NCBI GenBank assembly: GCA_023853785.1
Contig: JAJIRX010000062.1
Span: forward strand, 1 to 64,000
Length of the DNA stretch: 64,000 nt
From: Psilocybe azurescens
Lineage: Eukaryota > Basidiomycota > Agaricomycetes > Agaricales > Agrocybaceae
Reading direction: 5' to 3'
This document shows positions 46,951 through 61,800 of this stretch, one piece after another. Under the pieces are notes generated by a model. The model worked only from the letters and a program-made list of their open reading frames with translations, was not told the DNA's origin and searched no databases. Position numbers and translations under genes: made by a program. How positions within the stretch are numbered: position 1 is the first letter of the stretch; each line of letters opens with the position of its first letter.

Positions 46951-48477
46951 CTATGCCAACACGTCCAGCTCTTCGACAGCTGCAACTGGTCCTGATCTTG
47001 TAAAGACTTTGCCATTCACACTCTCTAATCCCTCGCCAGCGTAGCTCACCAGTGGTGAAATTTCAATTTCAACGCCTTCCTTGACCTTTGCTCCGGCATG
47101 TTCCAAGAATCGTTTATGCTGAGCCAGGAGATCGCGGCGACTAGTTTCGGGGTCATCAGAACCAGTTCCAGGCGCATTCTTCAATGGACTGAATTCTTCC
47201 TTTCTTTCCACCTCTAGAACGGCGAACCTTTCGGTGTAAGGGAAGACATCGAAAACGAACATTTCGAGCTTCATTCCATTTGGCTTGCTCGGCTTGACTG
47301 TCTCGCCAGTCTCCAAATCAACGTGGGGGATTTTCTTTCGGGCGATGTGAAAAGCTAGGTCTTCTTCGAAGGATTCGACTTGGTTCAGGTAGGCGGTAGT
47401 GTAGAAATGATTGGCGATATTACCAGCACGGAATGTCAAATCTCCAGTTTCAGGATCCCGACGTTCCGCTTGTTCCTTTGAAATTTCGGAGTATTCGACG
47501 ACGCTGAATTTATCGCCACGGCAAGCAACAACTCCAACGGACTCTGTGGGATGGGTCTTGGGAACGACTTTTGCAGCACAGTCTGCTTGCTTTTTGATGC
47601 TATACCCAAGGAAAACGGGGTCGGCCACACGGACGAGACAGTTGTCTACGCAATAGGCGTGAACGTAGAGAATTTTGCGCTTCGCCAGATCGGAGAGTAC
47701 GGTATCGCTTTTTCCTGGTAATAACGGTGAACGAGTCGCTGCATAAAGACCGCCATTGCCATCAGGTGCAACAGCCACTCTAGAAGGTGTCTCGAGCAAA
47801 ACCTTGCCCTCCATGGTAAGGCAAGGCAGGGTTCCTATTCATCGCATGAGCTGCGTTCCAATCATTCAGCCATGATGTTTACCTTGTTCAAAGAGCACCA
47901 CATTCTTTGGGTCCAAACCGAAGTACGAATTGCCTTTGAAGAATTCCTCTGTGTCCCGACGCGTCGGCCCGCTGGTCATGACGTACCATGGAATGATAAC
48001 CGATCCGGAGGGTTTGGAGTATTCAATCTCGGCTACACTTTGCAAGCGTGCGATGCGTTCTGCTTGATACTGGAAAAGTGATTTGTGAGAGGGAAGTGCA
48101 ATATCGTAGCATCCTTTAGGAGCACTGCTTCCCAGTCTGGTCCCCTGGCCGCCGGCCATGAGCAATACGCCAACCTCTCCCCGCGCAATGGCCTCCAAGC
48201 CGATTTGTCGCCATTCTCTAACCTTTGCTGCATCGCTGACAGATTCAGATGCGCCTTTGGGCAAAGGCTGAATAGCATCTGCTGTGGTTGCTGGGTTGAG
48301 GGCACCCGCCTCCGAAGAGACCGCCTTGGCGTAAATGCGATTAACACGCTCGATGTTGAGTGTCTCCAGCTGGGTCTTCAGCTCGTCCTGCTGAGTAGCT
48401 GACAATTTTGACCAGAATTTGAAGAGGTGGCCTTGGCCAGCAGCCTCATAACGTTGGCGAAGGGTGTCGATGGCCAT
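46951..48477 (-). CDS. UAP1: UDP-N-acetylglucosamine pyrophosphorylase
   Basis: Start ATG at 48477 (MAIDTLRQRYEAAGQGHLFK), one 48-nt intron (47882-47835), 492 residues with no frame problem; fungal homologues are about 475-500 residues. The nucleotide-binding signature GVLLMAGGQGTRLGSSAPKG and the uridine/GlcNAc-site segments (PSHKSLFQYQAERI, IPWYVMTSGPT, FEQGTLPCLTMEGKVLLETP, HAYCVDNCLVRVADPVFLGY) are all present. It converts GlcNAc-1-phosphate and UTP to UDP-GlcNAc in the cytosol, the precursor for chitin, N-glycans and GPI anchors. The stop lies 255 bp from the taxilin-like gene's stop, tail to tail. An upstream in-frame extension exists, but the chosen ATG matches the family start. Confidence 0.94.
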
Positions 48478-49588
48478 GGTGGTATGTAGTCGAAAGTTGC
48501 AAAGCCGTCGCAACGAGGTGGTTAGCTTTAGGGCTCGGCCATTGCCGTGCAGTCTAATTCCGTGTAAATCCTGTGCATGCCGCAACAACCTTGTCCTCAC
48601 TCGCTGTCCTAAGCAAAATGAACGATGAACGTCTCCGTCGATGAGCACAGCGATCAATGCGCTTCAAGTTGACCCTGGATAGACCACGGTCACATTCCAA
48701 TTGTCAGTTCTTAACGCCGAAGTTTTTGCGGTGCTCACCTATCTACGAACACGCATTTTTGGAACAAGCCAATTCAAAAATACCGCGAACATCTTGCTCC
48801 GGGTTTCCTTCTAGCCTTCACATAACTTACCATTTTATTCAGACACCTATGACCTACCAAATGACCGAACTTCCCATTGGACTCGAATGGTCAAGTTTGG
48901 CTCCTGAGATTACGACGCCCAATCCCTTCAAAGGCGTTTCTCTCTCAGAGCTCTTGGTTACCGGACCTCAGAGATAAAAATACCAAATCAAGCATTCCAC
49001 CTGTACTCGAAATCGCCCTTATATTACTACTTGATATATCATGCAGCAATTAGGTACTTCTATTGGTATGTATATTTTACGATCGCCGGAATCACGATCC
49101 CACGTGTAGAACAAAGGAGATTGGACGAGGTCAGTCTCTTTCTTAACTAGATTAACTGGATTCATTTACTTGCTTGTATATCAGACACATCATCTCAGAA
49201 GCGTCTACAGTACACGTCTGGCCTGCCGTTATCTACCGCCAACCTTTCGTCTCAGTTGCTCTTATTGGTGCCCATTACTTCCGATACCGGGCCCTTGTTA
49301 ATCTCCCCCCTCACGTGTATAGCGAACATTGTGCTTCGAGCTTCAAAATCCAAAGGCTTGAATCATGGAGGTGTTGACACGTATATGCGACGCATTCTCA
49401 TAACATGAACCTCGGCAGAAGTGTTCAAAGTTCAAGGTTCAACGTCAAAGGGCAGCATCACTACAGCGGCGCACCATACATCTCTTATCCACGCGACTTT
49501 GGGAGACTATTCTTGGAGTGCTCGGTTTTATTCTGTTCGCGTCAGCTCTGATCAGCTTCTTACCGGAAAGAGTAAGCCGATTTTGCGG
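48478..49588. other. Divergent upstream region of UAP1 (-) and the first exo-glucanase (+)
   Basis: 1.1 kb with no supported gene; short frames near 48660-48980 and 49170-49380 show no known domain. Confidence 0.45.
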
Positions 49589-49595
49589 TATAAAG
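49589..49595 (+). promoter_or_regulatory. TATA box of the first exo-glucanase gene
   Basis: TATAAAG 57 bases before the ATG at 49652. Confidence 0.5.
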
Positions 49596-49651
49596 GTGGT
49601 AGTTAACATTCATGATCCATAGCATTACCTATAACCCCCTCCCTTGTTAAT

Positions 49652-51437
49652 ATGAGAATCTTCACTGGTACTATACTTGCCTTCCTTGGAAGTTTGTCTG
49701 CGCTTCCAGCGACAACTGCCGCGACTTGGGGCTTTCCATACGGGTCCCAAAAAGTTCGCGGCGTCAACTTGGGCGGTTGGCTTGTTCTCGAGGTACGCGA
49801 CTAACGAAAGAATGGAAACGTGTTGACGCGTTTTAAAAATTGATAACCTTGCACCATACAGCCCTGGATTACTCCCTCGTTATTCGATAACACGGGCGAC
49901 TCCAGGATTATAGATGAATGGACCTTTGGTCAGTTCCAAGACGAAGCAACCGCTGCAAGTGTTTTACAAAACCATTGGAACACGTGGATTACCGAGGCCG
50001 ACTTTGCGGCTATTGCTGCAGCAGGGTGCGTACCCATCTCATCCATCTTGGAGCAAAACAATGACGAATCCAATAGCCTTAACCATGTGCGACTTCCTAT
50101 CGGTTATTGGGCGTTTGACGTTTCCGGAGGCGAACCTTTCATACAAGGACAACTTCCATACCTTACCAAAGCGGTCACTTGGGCACAAACGCATGGATTG
50201 AAGCTAATTGTTGATTTACATGGCGAGTAATGAATCAACCTGGAACCAGGATACCATGCTAATATTAAGCGCATCGTTGTCTATTAGGTGTTCCCGGCAG
50301 TCAAAATGGGTTTGTGACATACCTAATTACATCATATCACTTATTTTGACTCGCAGTGTAGATATGACAACTCCGGCCAGAAATTGAGCTCACCGTACGT
50401 GTCAATTGTGACGCTCTTTAGCTGACACTAACTTGCTCGTTTTCCATCTCGACAGGACATGGCAGACCAAGCAAAGCAACATCGACCGTTCGGATGCAAT
50501 TATCATGCGATTGGCCTCCATGTTTGCATCAAACACAGGCGTAGTACCCATTATTGCCCCTCTAAACGAGTAAGTGTATTCTCCGCCAATATTTTTCCAA
50601 ATAAGATGCCTACGCTGTTTTAAATTAAAGGCCTGCCGGCTACGATGGAGATCAGATTCTGTCTGTTACAAGACAGGTAAGTAATTAATTTATACATCCA
50701 TTTTTGATCATTGGTTGAGATGGCATTGGTTCTTCAGTACTGGTATGACAGTTACGGAAACATCAGGTCATTTCAACTATATCACATCTTGAGGTTGCCA
50801 TTTATCGTTTTTGTAGATTCCCTTTGGGACCTCGCAGCAAAGCAATCTAGTCGTGCTGATTCATGACGCCTTCCAGCCTCTCAGCTACTGGGATGGATTT
50901 ATGCCTCCCCTAACTGGCAGGGCGTAATGATCGATACTCACATATACCAGATGTTTTCTCAATCCGTGAGTTTATTCCAGGTCTCTTGTTAACCTTCAGT
51001 CGTTGAATATCTTCCAGCTGGTCTCACAAACCAATGCGCAACACATTTCAACAGCATGTGGTCAGCTTTCTTCACTTTCCAATTCCCCTCTTTGGACTGT
51101 TGTTGGAGAATGGACGCCTGCCCCCAACGACTGTGCCAAGTACCTCAATGGCCGTGGCACCGGTTCGCGGTACGAGGGTACCTTGCCTGGATCGACCAGA
51201 GTAGGAAGTTGCACGGGCTTGACTGGGAAAGCTTCCAGTTTCAGCTCTAGCTACAAGACTTTCCTAAGGCAATACTGGGAAGCCCAAGCCCAGACTTTCG
51301 AGAAGGGAAATCAAGGATGGATCCAGTGGACGTGGAAAGCCGAGAATGCGGACGAATGGACCTACCAAGCTGGATTGGCTAATGGTTGGATCCCTCAGAA
51401 CCCTACCAACTATCAGTTCCCAAATATTTGTGGATAA
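49652..51437 (+). CDS. Secreted exo-beta-1,3-glucanase, GH5 subfamily 9 (copy 1)
   Basis: ATG at 49652 with signal peptide (MRIFTGTILAFLGSLSALPA). The GH5_9 text follows: [96 protein letters not shown] (acid/base Glu) and WTVVGEWTPAPNDCAKYLNG (nucleophile Glu in GEW). It ends WIQWTWKAENADEW near the TAA at 51437. The enzyme releases glucose from the non-reducing end of beta-1,3-glucan at the cell wall. At least nine exons; intron 1 is 49793-49861. The frame breaks at TTT 50823-50825 and CCCC 50907-50910; one added base at each restores FPFGTSQQSN and MPPPNWQGVM. Copy 2 lies 740 bp downstream in the same orientation. Confidence 0.9.
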
Positions 51438-52097
51438 ATTAAGTATACCAACAACTTTTTCTTTCTATTTTCATTGTTCATCACGAGTTTTTCATGACCC
51501 TCGGGCTTTTAGCTTTCGAATCATTCACCTGGTAGTACTCTGACTCACAGTCGACTTTTATACCCTGTCTATTACATTCACGACATTTTGCTGTTACTAT
51601 GATTGTCAAGACTACTGTCAAATCAGGCAAATCAAATGCGTGAGAATTAGACTTCGAGGCCGAGTATTCCATTTTATTGAACTTTGTCAATGGGTTGACT
51701 CGAACAATGACGACCAGCAATTCGGCACTTGCTCGACACAGGCAAAATTAGCACAATAGTTACCTAATGCACGCCAACGTACTACAATTTGTGCATTGTT
51801 CTCTTCGCTTGCTCTCCCCTTTCACTTGCGACAACGTTAACGGTTGAATCCGCTAAAAGACTTCAGAACGTCTGACATGACAAAAACACTACAAGTAGGC
51901 TATCTCACGTTTCAAGCCTCCGTCGAATGCCCGTCTTTGTAGACTGGACAGGCTCTCTAGCTTCTTTCTTCTGGGTTAAGGACTGCCATTAATCGGTTCC
52001 ATGGTCTATTTTGGGACTAAGCGGGATGAAAGCTTTTTCTGTCGGTCATCCTCCCGATCGTTTTGATAGTGAACTGGACTAGAAGCTGTTTGCTGCG
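51438..52097. other. Spacer between the tandem exo-glucanase genes
   Basis: 660 bp with the 3' flank of copy 1 and the promoter of copy 2. No gene seen. Confidence 0.5.
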
Positions 52098-52104
52098 TAT
52101 AAAA
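52098..52104 (+). promoter_or_regulatory. TATA box of the second exo-glucanase gene
   Basis: TATAAAA 76 bases before the ATG at 52180, at a position comparable to that of copy 1. Confidence 0.5.
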
Positions 52105-52179
52105 CGAACGTTCGCATTTGATGGCTTTTAGAATTCTTGCGAATTCAAGACCCACATTTTTGTCATCACTGTCGCTACT

Positions 52180-53952
<1,773 letters not shown>

Positions 53953-55457
53953 TAGGCCTTAGTTTAGCCTGAGTACTCATTTCATCTAATAACGCTACTA
54001 GTCTCCACGTATTTAGTGTAATTAGTAACTACTGACTCTGTTTTGTAGTTAATCTATTGCAACTTTTTCTACATGATAACGTTCGACTTCAAGTCCTTCA
54101 AATCACATTAAAGCGCCAATGCGAAGTATTAATGAGCTGCAAATTGCTTTACATAGTATGGCTACGCAGAGCTTAAAGCTTGCAAACAATTCGATGGACA
54201 TGAAAGGTAATTGAACGGCTGAAGTTTCAGTGCAAAAGGTGGACTCGAGTCACTCGTTCGCCGTAGCCCGTCATTGAAATCGCATCTCAAATTCTGATAG
54301 ATTTACTTTTCGAAGAAAATCTCAAGTGGTCTTGAAGTGAACAGAAGGGGACCGAACCCCAGCATCTCCCGTCCGCCGAATTATGGATAAGTAATTCCAA
54401 GTAATTTCGGATCGATACGAACCTCCCAACTGTTCATACGCCTTTCTTCAGGTTTCTTGCGTAGCAATACGGAAGACTCGTTCTTTTGTGCAGTTGGGTA
54501 CCTTACCTCCGACCACATGCAGAGTAAAATTCTGTCAGCGCAACAAGAAAAGTCAAAGCAGAAGGCAAGGTTCAAGACTAGGCTTCATTGTATGATTTTT
54601 ACAGAGAAGTCTGGACACATTAACAACCATATTGGATTTCATCGATTGCACCATGGTTGAAAGCCTGGTGTCACCAGGCTCACTGAGAGTCACGCGGAAA
54701 ATGACAGGACCACGATATATCGATAGAACGACTGGCTGGCTACAGGTGTGTACGGTGCATAAGGTCTAAGAGAGAAGTCGATGTCGAAGGAATGGGTTGG
54801 GGATCACGGTCACGTGTACGTAAATGTAATAGATAAGATAATATGGAAAGGGGCTGTAGTAAGACTGGGGCGCCAGGCTTACAATGGTCGCCATCTTGCC
54901 AATAAGCCCGGGTCTGTTCTTTTTTCTACGATCGACAAACGATCGACTCCAAAACTTCCAGCTCATAGCTTCTCATTCTGATTTAAATCGTGCCGCCGAA
55001 GTGCTTTATCCTTCCAGTTCGTCTGCCCAATATCTCAGGGCCGGCCAAATTTTTGCTCGCCCAGCCCGTCGTAATGCTGCAAGATTTTCGACTGCTGGGT
55101 ATCGCATGACATTTCACCGAGATCTTTTCTTCACTCCTTTACTACCTAGTTGAAGGTATAATTGTTCGGATGCAGACGTACAGCGATTGCTCATCCACCA
55201 GGGTGAATGTCGTCGATGTGCAGTACTCTGAGGTACTGGCTCTGCGGCCAAAAGTTGAATTCAAAAAAACGCGGTCACGTGATTTAATTATATGGTAAAA
55301 TGGCATTCAGGAGTCAGCGCGTTCAGGGGATGGCCCATTGTTCACTCTTCCAGTCACTTATTCTGCATATGACCTGTACTCAAACTAGATTATAAATTCC
55401 TTTTTCCCTCTCTTGCAATCTTTATCCACTCGGGCGCATACTACTCTCCGACGGTAG
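53953..55457. other. 1.5-kb stretch without a gene
   Basis: Only short overlapping frames. A G-rich/C-rich hairpin at 54345-54362 on inspection is not a full tRNA. Confidence 0.45.
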
Positions 55458-56640
55458 AAATGGCGGAGGACCAAAATCTCAGCATTTTCGGCTCTATGAC
55501 GCGTGAAATGTCTCGTACTATCCCCCGTGCTGACACTTCAGCCGATAGTTCCCCAATTTAACCGCTTGATATAATGGCAACTTCCAATTCGGAGCTACCA
55601 ACCCCTTGCAAGACGAGAAAATCGTCCCGTCGTCGTAACAAAACCTTGCATCGGCCCAAAAGAAGGAACCGTACGCGACGGAGATAGACAAGCGTACGGC
55701 TTTCAACAAGTTAACCAGCCGTTATTTCCAGCTGTCGGGTACAGGCCAATTACAGTCTCGAAAGAACACACCACGACATCGCGGAGATCAAAGACGACCT
55801 GCATCATCATGTATTTCAAGATAAGTTCTGGTCTTCAAACAGGTAGCGACACAAAGCGGAATCGAAGACTTCGTTCAGAATTCTTCTCATGACGAGGCTT
55901 CAAAAGGGTGGGTAGAGTGACCATTGGAACAGCTGTCCGTCTAAGATCTCCATACACCCTTTATCAACTTGATAACAGGGATCATGGAATACTTTGGCGG
56001 CTCTGAAGAAGGATTTTTAGAAGCGGCCAAGGCACACATGTCAGTCAGTCCAGTGATCGCCTCCCAAAACAAAGCGTTTGGTGTCAAAGATGAGAGGTTT
56101 TGACGAAGAATCATTACCCACGGAACCACGCAATATTTTGTGGGACCGTAAGCTTTTCCCTCTCTTCTATCGCGCGTGCGCATTGTACTCGCAAATCAGC
56201 GTCTTTATTGTTATCGCTTTCGCCGCAGAATTTACTTTAATGTTATATCAGATCATCGAAAGCTTTGAAGAATGACCTTTACTATCGTTACCACAAAGGC
56301 TACACCTCACACTCTCACCAAAAGATAATCCTGTCGGTCGACCAGGAACTATCGATATCAACCTCTCGTACTGGCTTAATGGATCCACGAGTAGTCTAGG
56401 GGTCTTCAATCGACTGGTGGGTTTTCGTTTCTAAGAGTTCATTAAGTTTAATACTTAATAAGTTCTCCAGGAGAGTTCAACATTTGTGACGCTCAGTTCT
56501 CTGTGAGATCGCCTTCCAAATCTCAGCGGACACATTGCAATTTGCGATCATCTTGATGTCATCGAACCACTATTCTTTGCTGGGTAACAATTGGACATAA
56601 TAGTCGACCCTTTCCCGAGTCGTCTAAACGAATGGACAAT
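55458..56640 (+). pseudogene. Coding-like tract, unassigned, probably a degenerate gene
   Basis: From an ATG at 55458 (MAEDQNLSIFGSMTREMSRT) protein-like pieces appear in changing frames. They include HDIAEIKDDLHHHVFQDKFW (about 55780), HTPFINLITGIMEYFGGSEE and EGFLEAAKAHMSVSPVIASQ (55960-56070), DNPVGRPGTIDINLSYWLNG (about 56330) and VDPFPSRLNEWTIRIKAYCE (about 56605). Codon texture is better than in true spacers, but stops and frame changes are frequent and no domain is recognised. It may be an old pseudogene or a heavily interrupted real gene. Confidence 0.3.
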
Positions 56641-56891
56641 TCGAATCAAAGCCTACTGCGAAAAATACATTGGCATCTCATACCACACGTATTGAGAAAT
56701 TTTAAACATGTCCATACTTCTGTAGAAGCTGCTGCCGCTTTCACGGACTACTCCAACATTTTATTCTTCATTGACAAAGCTCTGGAAAAACTACGAATTT
56801 CCGACGATGCCGTGGCAAACAGTCTCCTTGATATATCCAACACGCCGAACCACATTAGGCACTACACTGCACCTTGCAATTATAATAATTT

Positions 56892-58488
56892 TCATGAATC
56901 GTCCTCTAAATCTCGGTCTCTAGCGGCTTTATATAAGTTGACTATAATGTCGTTGGCTGTTAGCGTAATTATCCTAGAGAAAAACGATGTCAGACACATA
57001 ACAAGATTAAGAACGATGAAAACAAACGTATGAGGGGCGATGCGCATAAAATGGGCAGTCGATCCTGAAAGGTGTTAGCAATGTAATAGTGTCAATATCG
57101 CCAAGGGAAAAAATACCTTTGTACAATCCACGTACGCCCTCTATTTTGAAGGTTTTCCATAGACAATCTATAGGATTTCGATATAATGATCCTCTAAGCC
57201 TTCCATCTGGCCCAATTACGGTGGGCTGGTTGTACATCCTGGTCAATGCCTAAATGCAAATATAAAATTGACGTCAAGGTCATAGTTTCGGAGGCGTGTT
57301 TCTTACGGTATCGGCGGGCTGCATAGCGAGGCACTATAAAGTCATTTATTAGAGAGTTAAGCGTGCCTAAAAATCGATCACGCACGACACACGCTCCTGA
57401 GAAGGTACTGCTAAGAAAGAAAGTCCAAGGGCTATCGGCAGGTAGAATATTGTTCTTCACTATCTGTGCTTTTGTAAAGTTATAGCTAGGAAGTTGAACC
57501 TGAGATAAATTTTAACGCCTCTTTGCAGTCAGACAGGAAACCGGTGTACCGATGAACCCATTGATGTCCGTAAAATTGCAGCGTCGATTCCGCGTATCAA
57601 ACCTCTAGGACCTTCAGCGCGAAAGATGGTGGCCAAGGCGTCGAATGCGCTCTTATAATTATGTTGAGCACCAACAGGTAGGCTGGGAGAATATGCCTGG
57701 CAATCAGAATTTTCTAAATCAATAGTTTTGGGAAAGTACTTGGATTGCCCACCTGCATGCGGGCCTTGATCAGGAAGAGAGGGTTACCCAGAGAGGCTAG
57801 AAGATAGTTTAGACGTAATTCAAGCTATAGAACTTTATTGTTCGTACCTCCAACTGCACCACTCGTAGCTCCAGCAATTACCGAGGTGACTGGTATTTGC
57901 TCATCGGCTGGACGTCCGAAGAACTTGTTCAAATTTCTTCTAAATGGCTCATAAAATCCTATCAGAGAAAATAACAATTAATATCATGGGCATGGCATGA
58001 AGGGGCGTCCTTACCTAGTCTTGAACCATTGAGCAGAATCTGGCATGATATCAGGGGAATTCAAAGTGAATTACGGTCGGTCTTACTTGGTATGCATACT
58101 ATGAATGACGCAAGGTTAACGTTCTTTAATAAAGCGCAACACAGCAGATGCTACTCACAGCAGGGGGCAAGCCTCTTTGAATGCCTCGGATACCCTCGTT
58201 TTTCCAAGTTTTTGCAAGTACGTCGATGGCATTGTTATAGACTTTCTTTCCCCCTTCCTTCGATAATTCGCCCTGCAATTGCAAACGCGTCTTGGCCACT
58301 TCGGCCGGATTGGAGACAGTAACCTTGAAGTAAGAAATGGTCGATGTAAGTTAAATGTAAATGCCGAGACTATACAGAGACTCTGGCCCTATGGAAAGAC
58401 TTACAGCTAAACATGCGGCAATACCCCCGCAAATAAAGCCTTCAGTTGTTGATACTGGCCGGCCTTTCTTGGCAGAAGATATAGCCAT
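56892..58488 (-). CDS. OAC1: Mitochondrial carrier, oxaloacetate carrier (OAC1) type
   Basis: Start ATG at 58488 (MAISSAKKGRPVSTTEGFIC). Three mitochondrial-carrier repeats (PF00153) follow: GGIAACLAVTVSNPAEVAKT, RLQLQGELSKEGGKKVYNN, VIAGATSGAVGASLGNPLFL, FLSSTFSGACVVCVMQPADT. Px[DE]xx[KR] variants lie at each odd helix (PAEVAKTR, PLFLIKAR, PADTALTR). The signature after the third helix (MYNQPTVIGPDG, DCLWKTFKIEGVRGLYKG, AHFMRIAPHT) fits the Oac1 group, which exchanges oxaloacetate, sulfate or isopropylmalate across the inner membrane. Seven or more short exons; the last joins HT to IITLTANDIIVNLYK and stops at 56892. Substrate is inferred from the subfamily only. Confidence 0.82.
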
Positions 58489-58828
58489 CCACGCTCCCGG
58501 TATGTCCTCCTAGACGCTGACTAGGACCGAGAAAGAAAAGGGAGTAGAGGTAGACTCCAACGAGCTAGTGGTATTTTTGGGCGGGATAAATATGGACGCC
58601 TCGGAGTTACAGTCGCGTGATGATTGATCGGTCCGGGTCCGGATTGGGACTAATCTGGCGCGACTGTTGAACGCGGTCAAACTGCCAGTGCCAGTGCTCA
58701 GCTAACGTAACAAACAGCGGCCACAATCTTCTGGTGGCCAGTTCAGAGAGCGAGCTCTCGTTATTCCTGTCAAAAAGGACTCAGGTCCTCTACATATCCC
58801 AAATGCTTTGAAAGGTCACCACTACGCC
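58489..58828. promoter_or_regulatory. Divergent upstream region of OAC1 (-) and MDM1 (+)
   Basis: 340 bp between the two start codons. GC-richer than nearby spacers; no specific element identified. Confidence 0.45.
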
Positions 58829-61800
58829 ATGCAGAACCTCCTGAGCACGGGAATCGTCGTGTTCGTTGGGATATTGGCCGTGGTCTTACCCATCATCTCA
58901 CGGATTGTATCCTCCCCATTTATTCTTTTGCTTATATCTCCTTTACTACTCTTTACTCTAGCGGTTGTTTATCTATTGCTCAACATCTACCTTGGGTGGT
59001 ACTTGGATACTCGTCGAACACATTCCCACAACTATCTCCACAAGGCTGCTCGACCTTTTGCATTCTCAACTCCAGCAGCTTGGGAAGCCGTTCTTACTCG
59101 TTCTCAATGGTCTCAAAACACACCCAAGACACTACCACCTCTCTATCCCGAATCACATGAAGTATCCGACGCCTTGAACGACATTGTCAACAAGGTCATC
59201 AGGGATTTCGTGTCTAGCTGGTATAAGGACATATCAGCTTCACCCGCCTTTCCAATTGCAGTATCATCAGTGATACATGCGTCCCTTGAGCAGCTTAACC
59301 GTAGGGCGTCGAATATCGACTTATCCGCCCTTATTGTCAAACGAATATTGCCCAAAGTCACTGCACACATCGATCAATTCCGTCAGTCAGAGGTGGCCCT
59401 CCGTGGTGCTGGGCTTGAGCGAAGTCTGACCCAGTCAGAGGAGCTTGACCTCCTGCTGGCCAGCCGGTATGCCAGTAAAGGTAACAGACTTCATACTGCG
59501 GTCGAGAATCTCTCTACCACTTTCACTCGGCAAACAGAAGAAATGCATATCAGGCAGCTAGTCGACCGAGCCCTTCCTTACATTCTGCCCCCTAAGGAGC
59601 GCAACAGTAAAGGTCTCAAAATTGTCGTTCGGGAAATTGTGACCTGCTCTGTCTTGTTTCCTGTATTGGAAATGGTAGCAGACCCCGACTTTTGGAACAG
59701 AACAATTGACCAAGTAGTGCGTATTGGTTGTTCTAAGTCTTATCTTCTCCATCTCATCCTTCTCTAGGCTGGAGCTGCTATACACCAACAGTATGCGGAA
59801 TTCTCATGCTTAGAATGATTACGTGCTGATGTGTAATAGGCAACTTATCTCCAAAGTACGAAATGTTCTTGAAGCTCAATTACCCCGTCAACCGAGTCGA
59901 GTAGCGGCCTCCACCCCTACAGCTTCTGCTTCAGGTTACACTGAACGAGTAACTATCAGAACAAATCCCCGGCAATTTGAATCGTTTCTGCGCAGCATTA
60001 ATCATTGTTCATCATTGCTAGATGCTCGTAGACTCAAGAACGATATTGTGGGTGAAATTAGAAGAACAAGAGTCTTACTCGGTATGGCCAGCGATATAAT
60101 ATCAGCGGTTACATGCTCATATACCAACAGCAAATCACGAGAAGGACGATTGGATCGACGGAGAAAAGACAGAAGATGTGGTAGCCTTCCTTGATAGACT
60201 TTATACTGCAAAGCGTAAAGTCGAAGAACGGATTGTAGTTCTCGGTGGTGAAGATAACTCTGTAAGTACTTGTTGCTGTTTACCATTGTAGCACTCCTAA
60301 TTTTTGGATTCTAGCGACAGAATACCATTCAAGAGGCTGGCGCAAAATCAAGTGTCACTTTGAGGGATATCCTCCGAAATCCGAATTCGTTATCGTATTT
60401 TATGGAGTTCATGGACCGCCGACACCGTTCGCTGCCTGTTCAATTTTGGTTGACAGTCGAAAGCTTCAAAAACCCATTGGAGACAGTAGATTCCGACACA
60501 TCAGGCGAAGAAGAAGAAATCATCCAAGATCCATCTACGTCCACCACTGTCAAGGAAGACATATCCATGATTAACGACCTCTATTTCTTGAACGGGAAGA
60601 CTCAGGCAGGTTTAGGTTCTATATCCAAAAACACGTCGACATCATCCGCGAGTTTGTTTCCGACCCTGATCCCTCCGTGCTTTCTCAGAGAAAAGTGCGC
60701 CGCAGCGTACTGCTCGCCCAACGACAAGTAGAACGGGATATGGAACAGGACTTTGAGGATTTCGAAAGATCTGAGCTTTGGTTCAGAGCGATTGGTGATT
60801 CGGCCTTTTCAAGCAACAAGTCAGAGGCAGATCCATTCGCGAAAGTGAAAGATTCACCGTCAGACACTCCCCGTGGAGATCGATCTCCTACACTTCCATC
60901 TGCCCAAACCAAGCACTCTTTTTCTATGTCGCATCCCTCGCAAGCTAGACACGAATCACCTCCATTTGGTATGCAAAGAACCATCAGCTCGACTTCCAAT
61001 CGGTCGGGACAGTCCAAGGTATCGAGCACTCATACACCGTCCAATATCGAAGTCCTTATGTCTCCAGTTGCGGACACTTCTTCCGAACCTTCTCGAGCGC
61101 CGTTGTTCGATGACCCGGAAGACGAACTTCAAAGGGCAGAAGAAAAAGGATGGAAGCCATACATGCTGCTCTAACTGATATCATGGCCTTGGAACAAGAA
61201 GATTCCCATCCAGATCGACCCTCCCTTGCCGAAAGGAATTCAGAGCCATTGTTTAAGTCTCTCCGGAAGCCTGATCGACCGAAGAGACCCACTATTTTCG
61301 ATAACACCGTTCCCGAGCCAGAGGAAGAACCAGAAGATGGCGAACATGAAGGACTTGATGAACCAGGATCTTATCAATTAGCGGCACCAGGCGATCTTCA
61401 ACTCTCTTATGAGATTTCTAGGCTCGGCGAGAATATAGTCAACCTCGAAGCTCAAGACGCCATGCTTCAGACCTTGATTAAGAAGGCTGAACTGACTGGC
61501 GATACCCAGGAGCTTAGATTGCTCACAAGATCGAAGGCGTCAATGACGAGGGAGTTGCGAGAGCTTCAATTCCAGAAGCAACAGTACGAGCAACAAGAAT
61601 CTGCGAACCGGCTGATATCGGATCGAACCAGGGTTAACATCGTTAATTCAGCCGTCGCTGAAGAGGATGGCAAGTCGGTTGTGCGTTACCTTGTCGAGGT
61701 GCAGCAGTTAGGCCCGGATGGAAGTTTCGCATCGGGCTGGGTTGTTGCGAGGCGATACAACGAATTCCATAACATGCATAACAAATTGAAGGAGCGATAC

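Noticed and set aside
54345..54362. TTC-loop-like hairpin (GGGG-TTCGGTC-CCC on the minus strand) resembling a tRNA T arm
   Set aside because: No matching acceptor, D or anticodon arms could be placed at tRNA distances, and the loop lacks the conserved A58.
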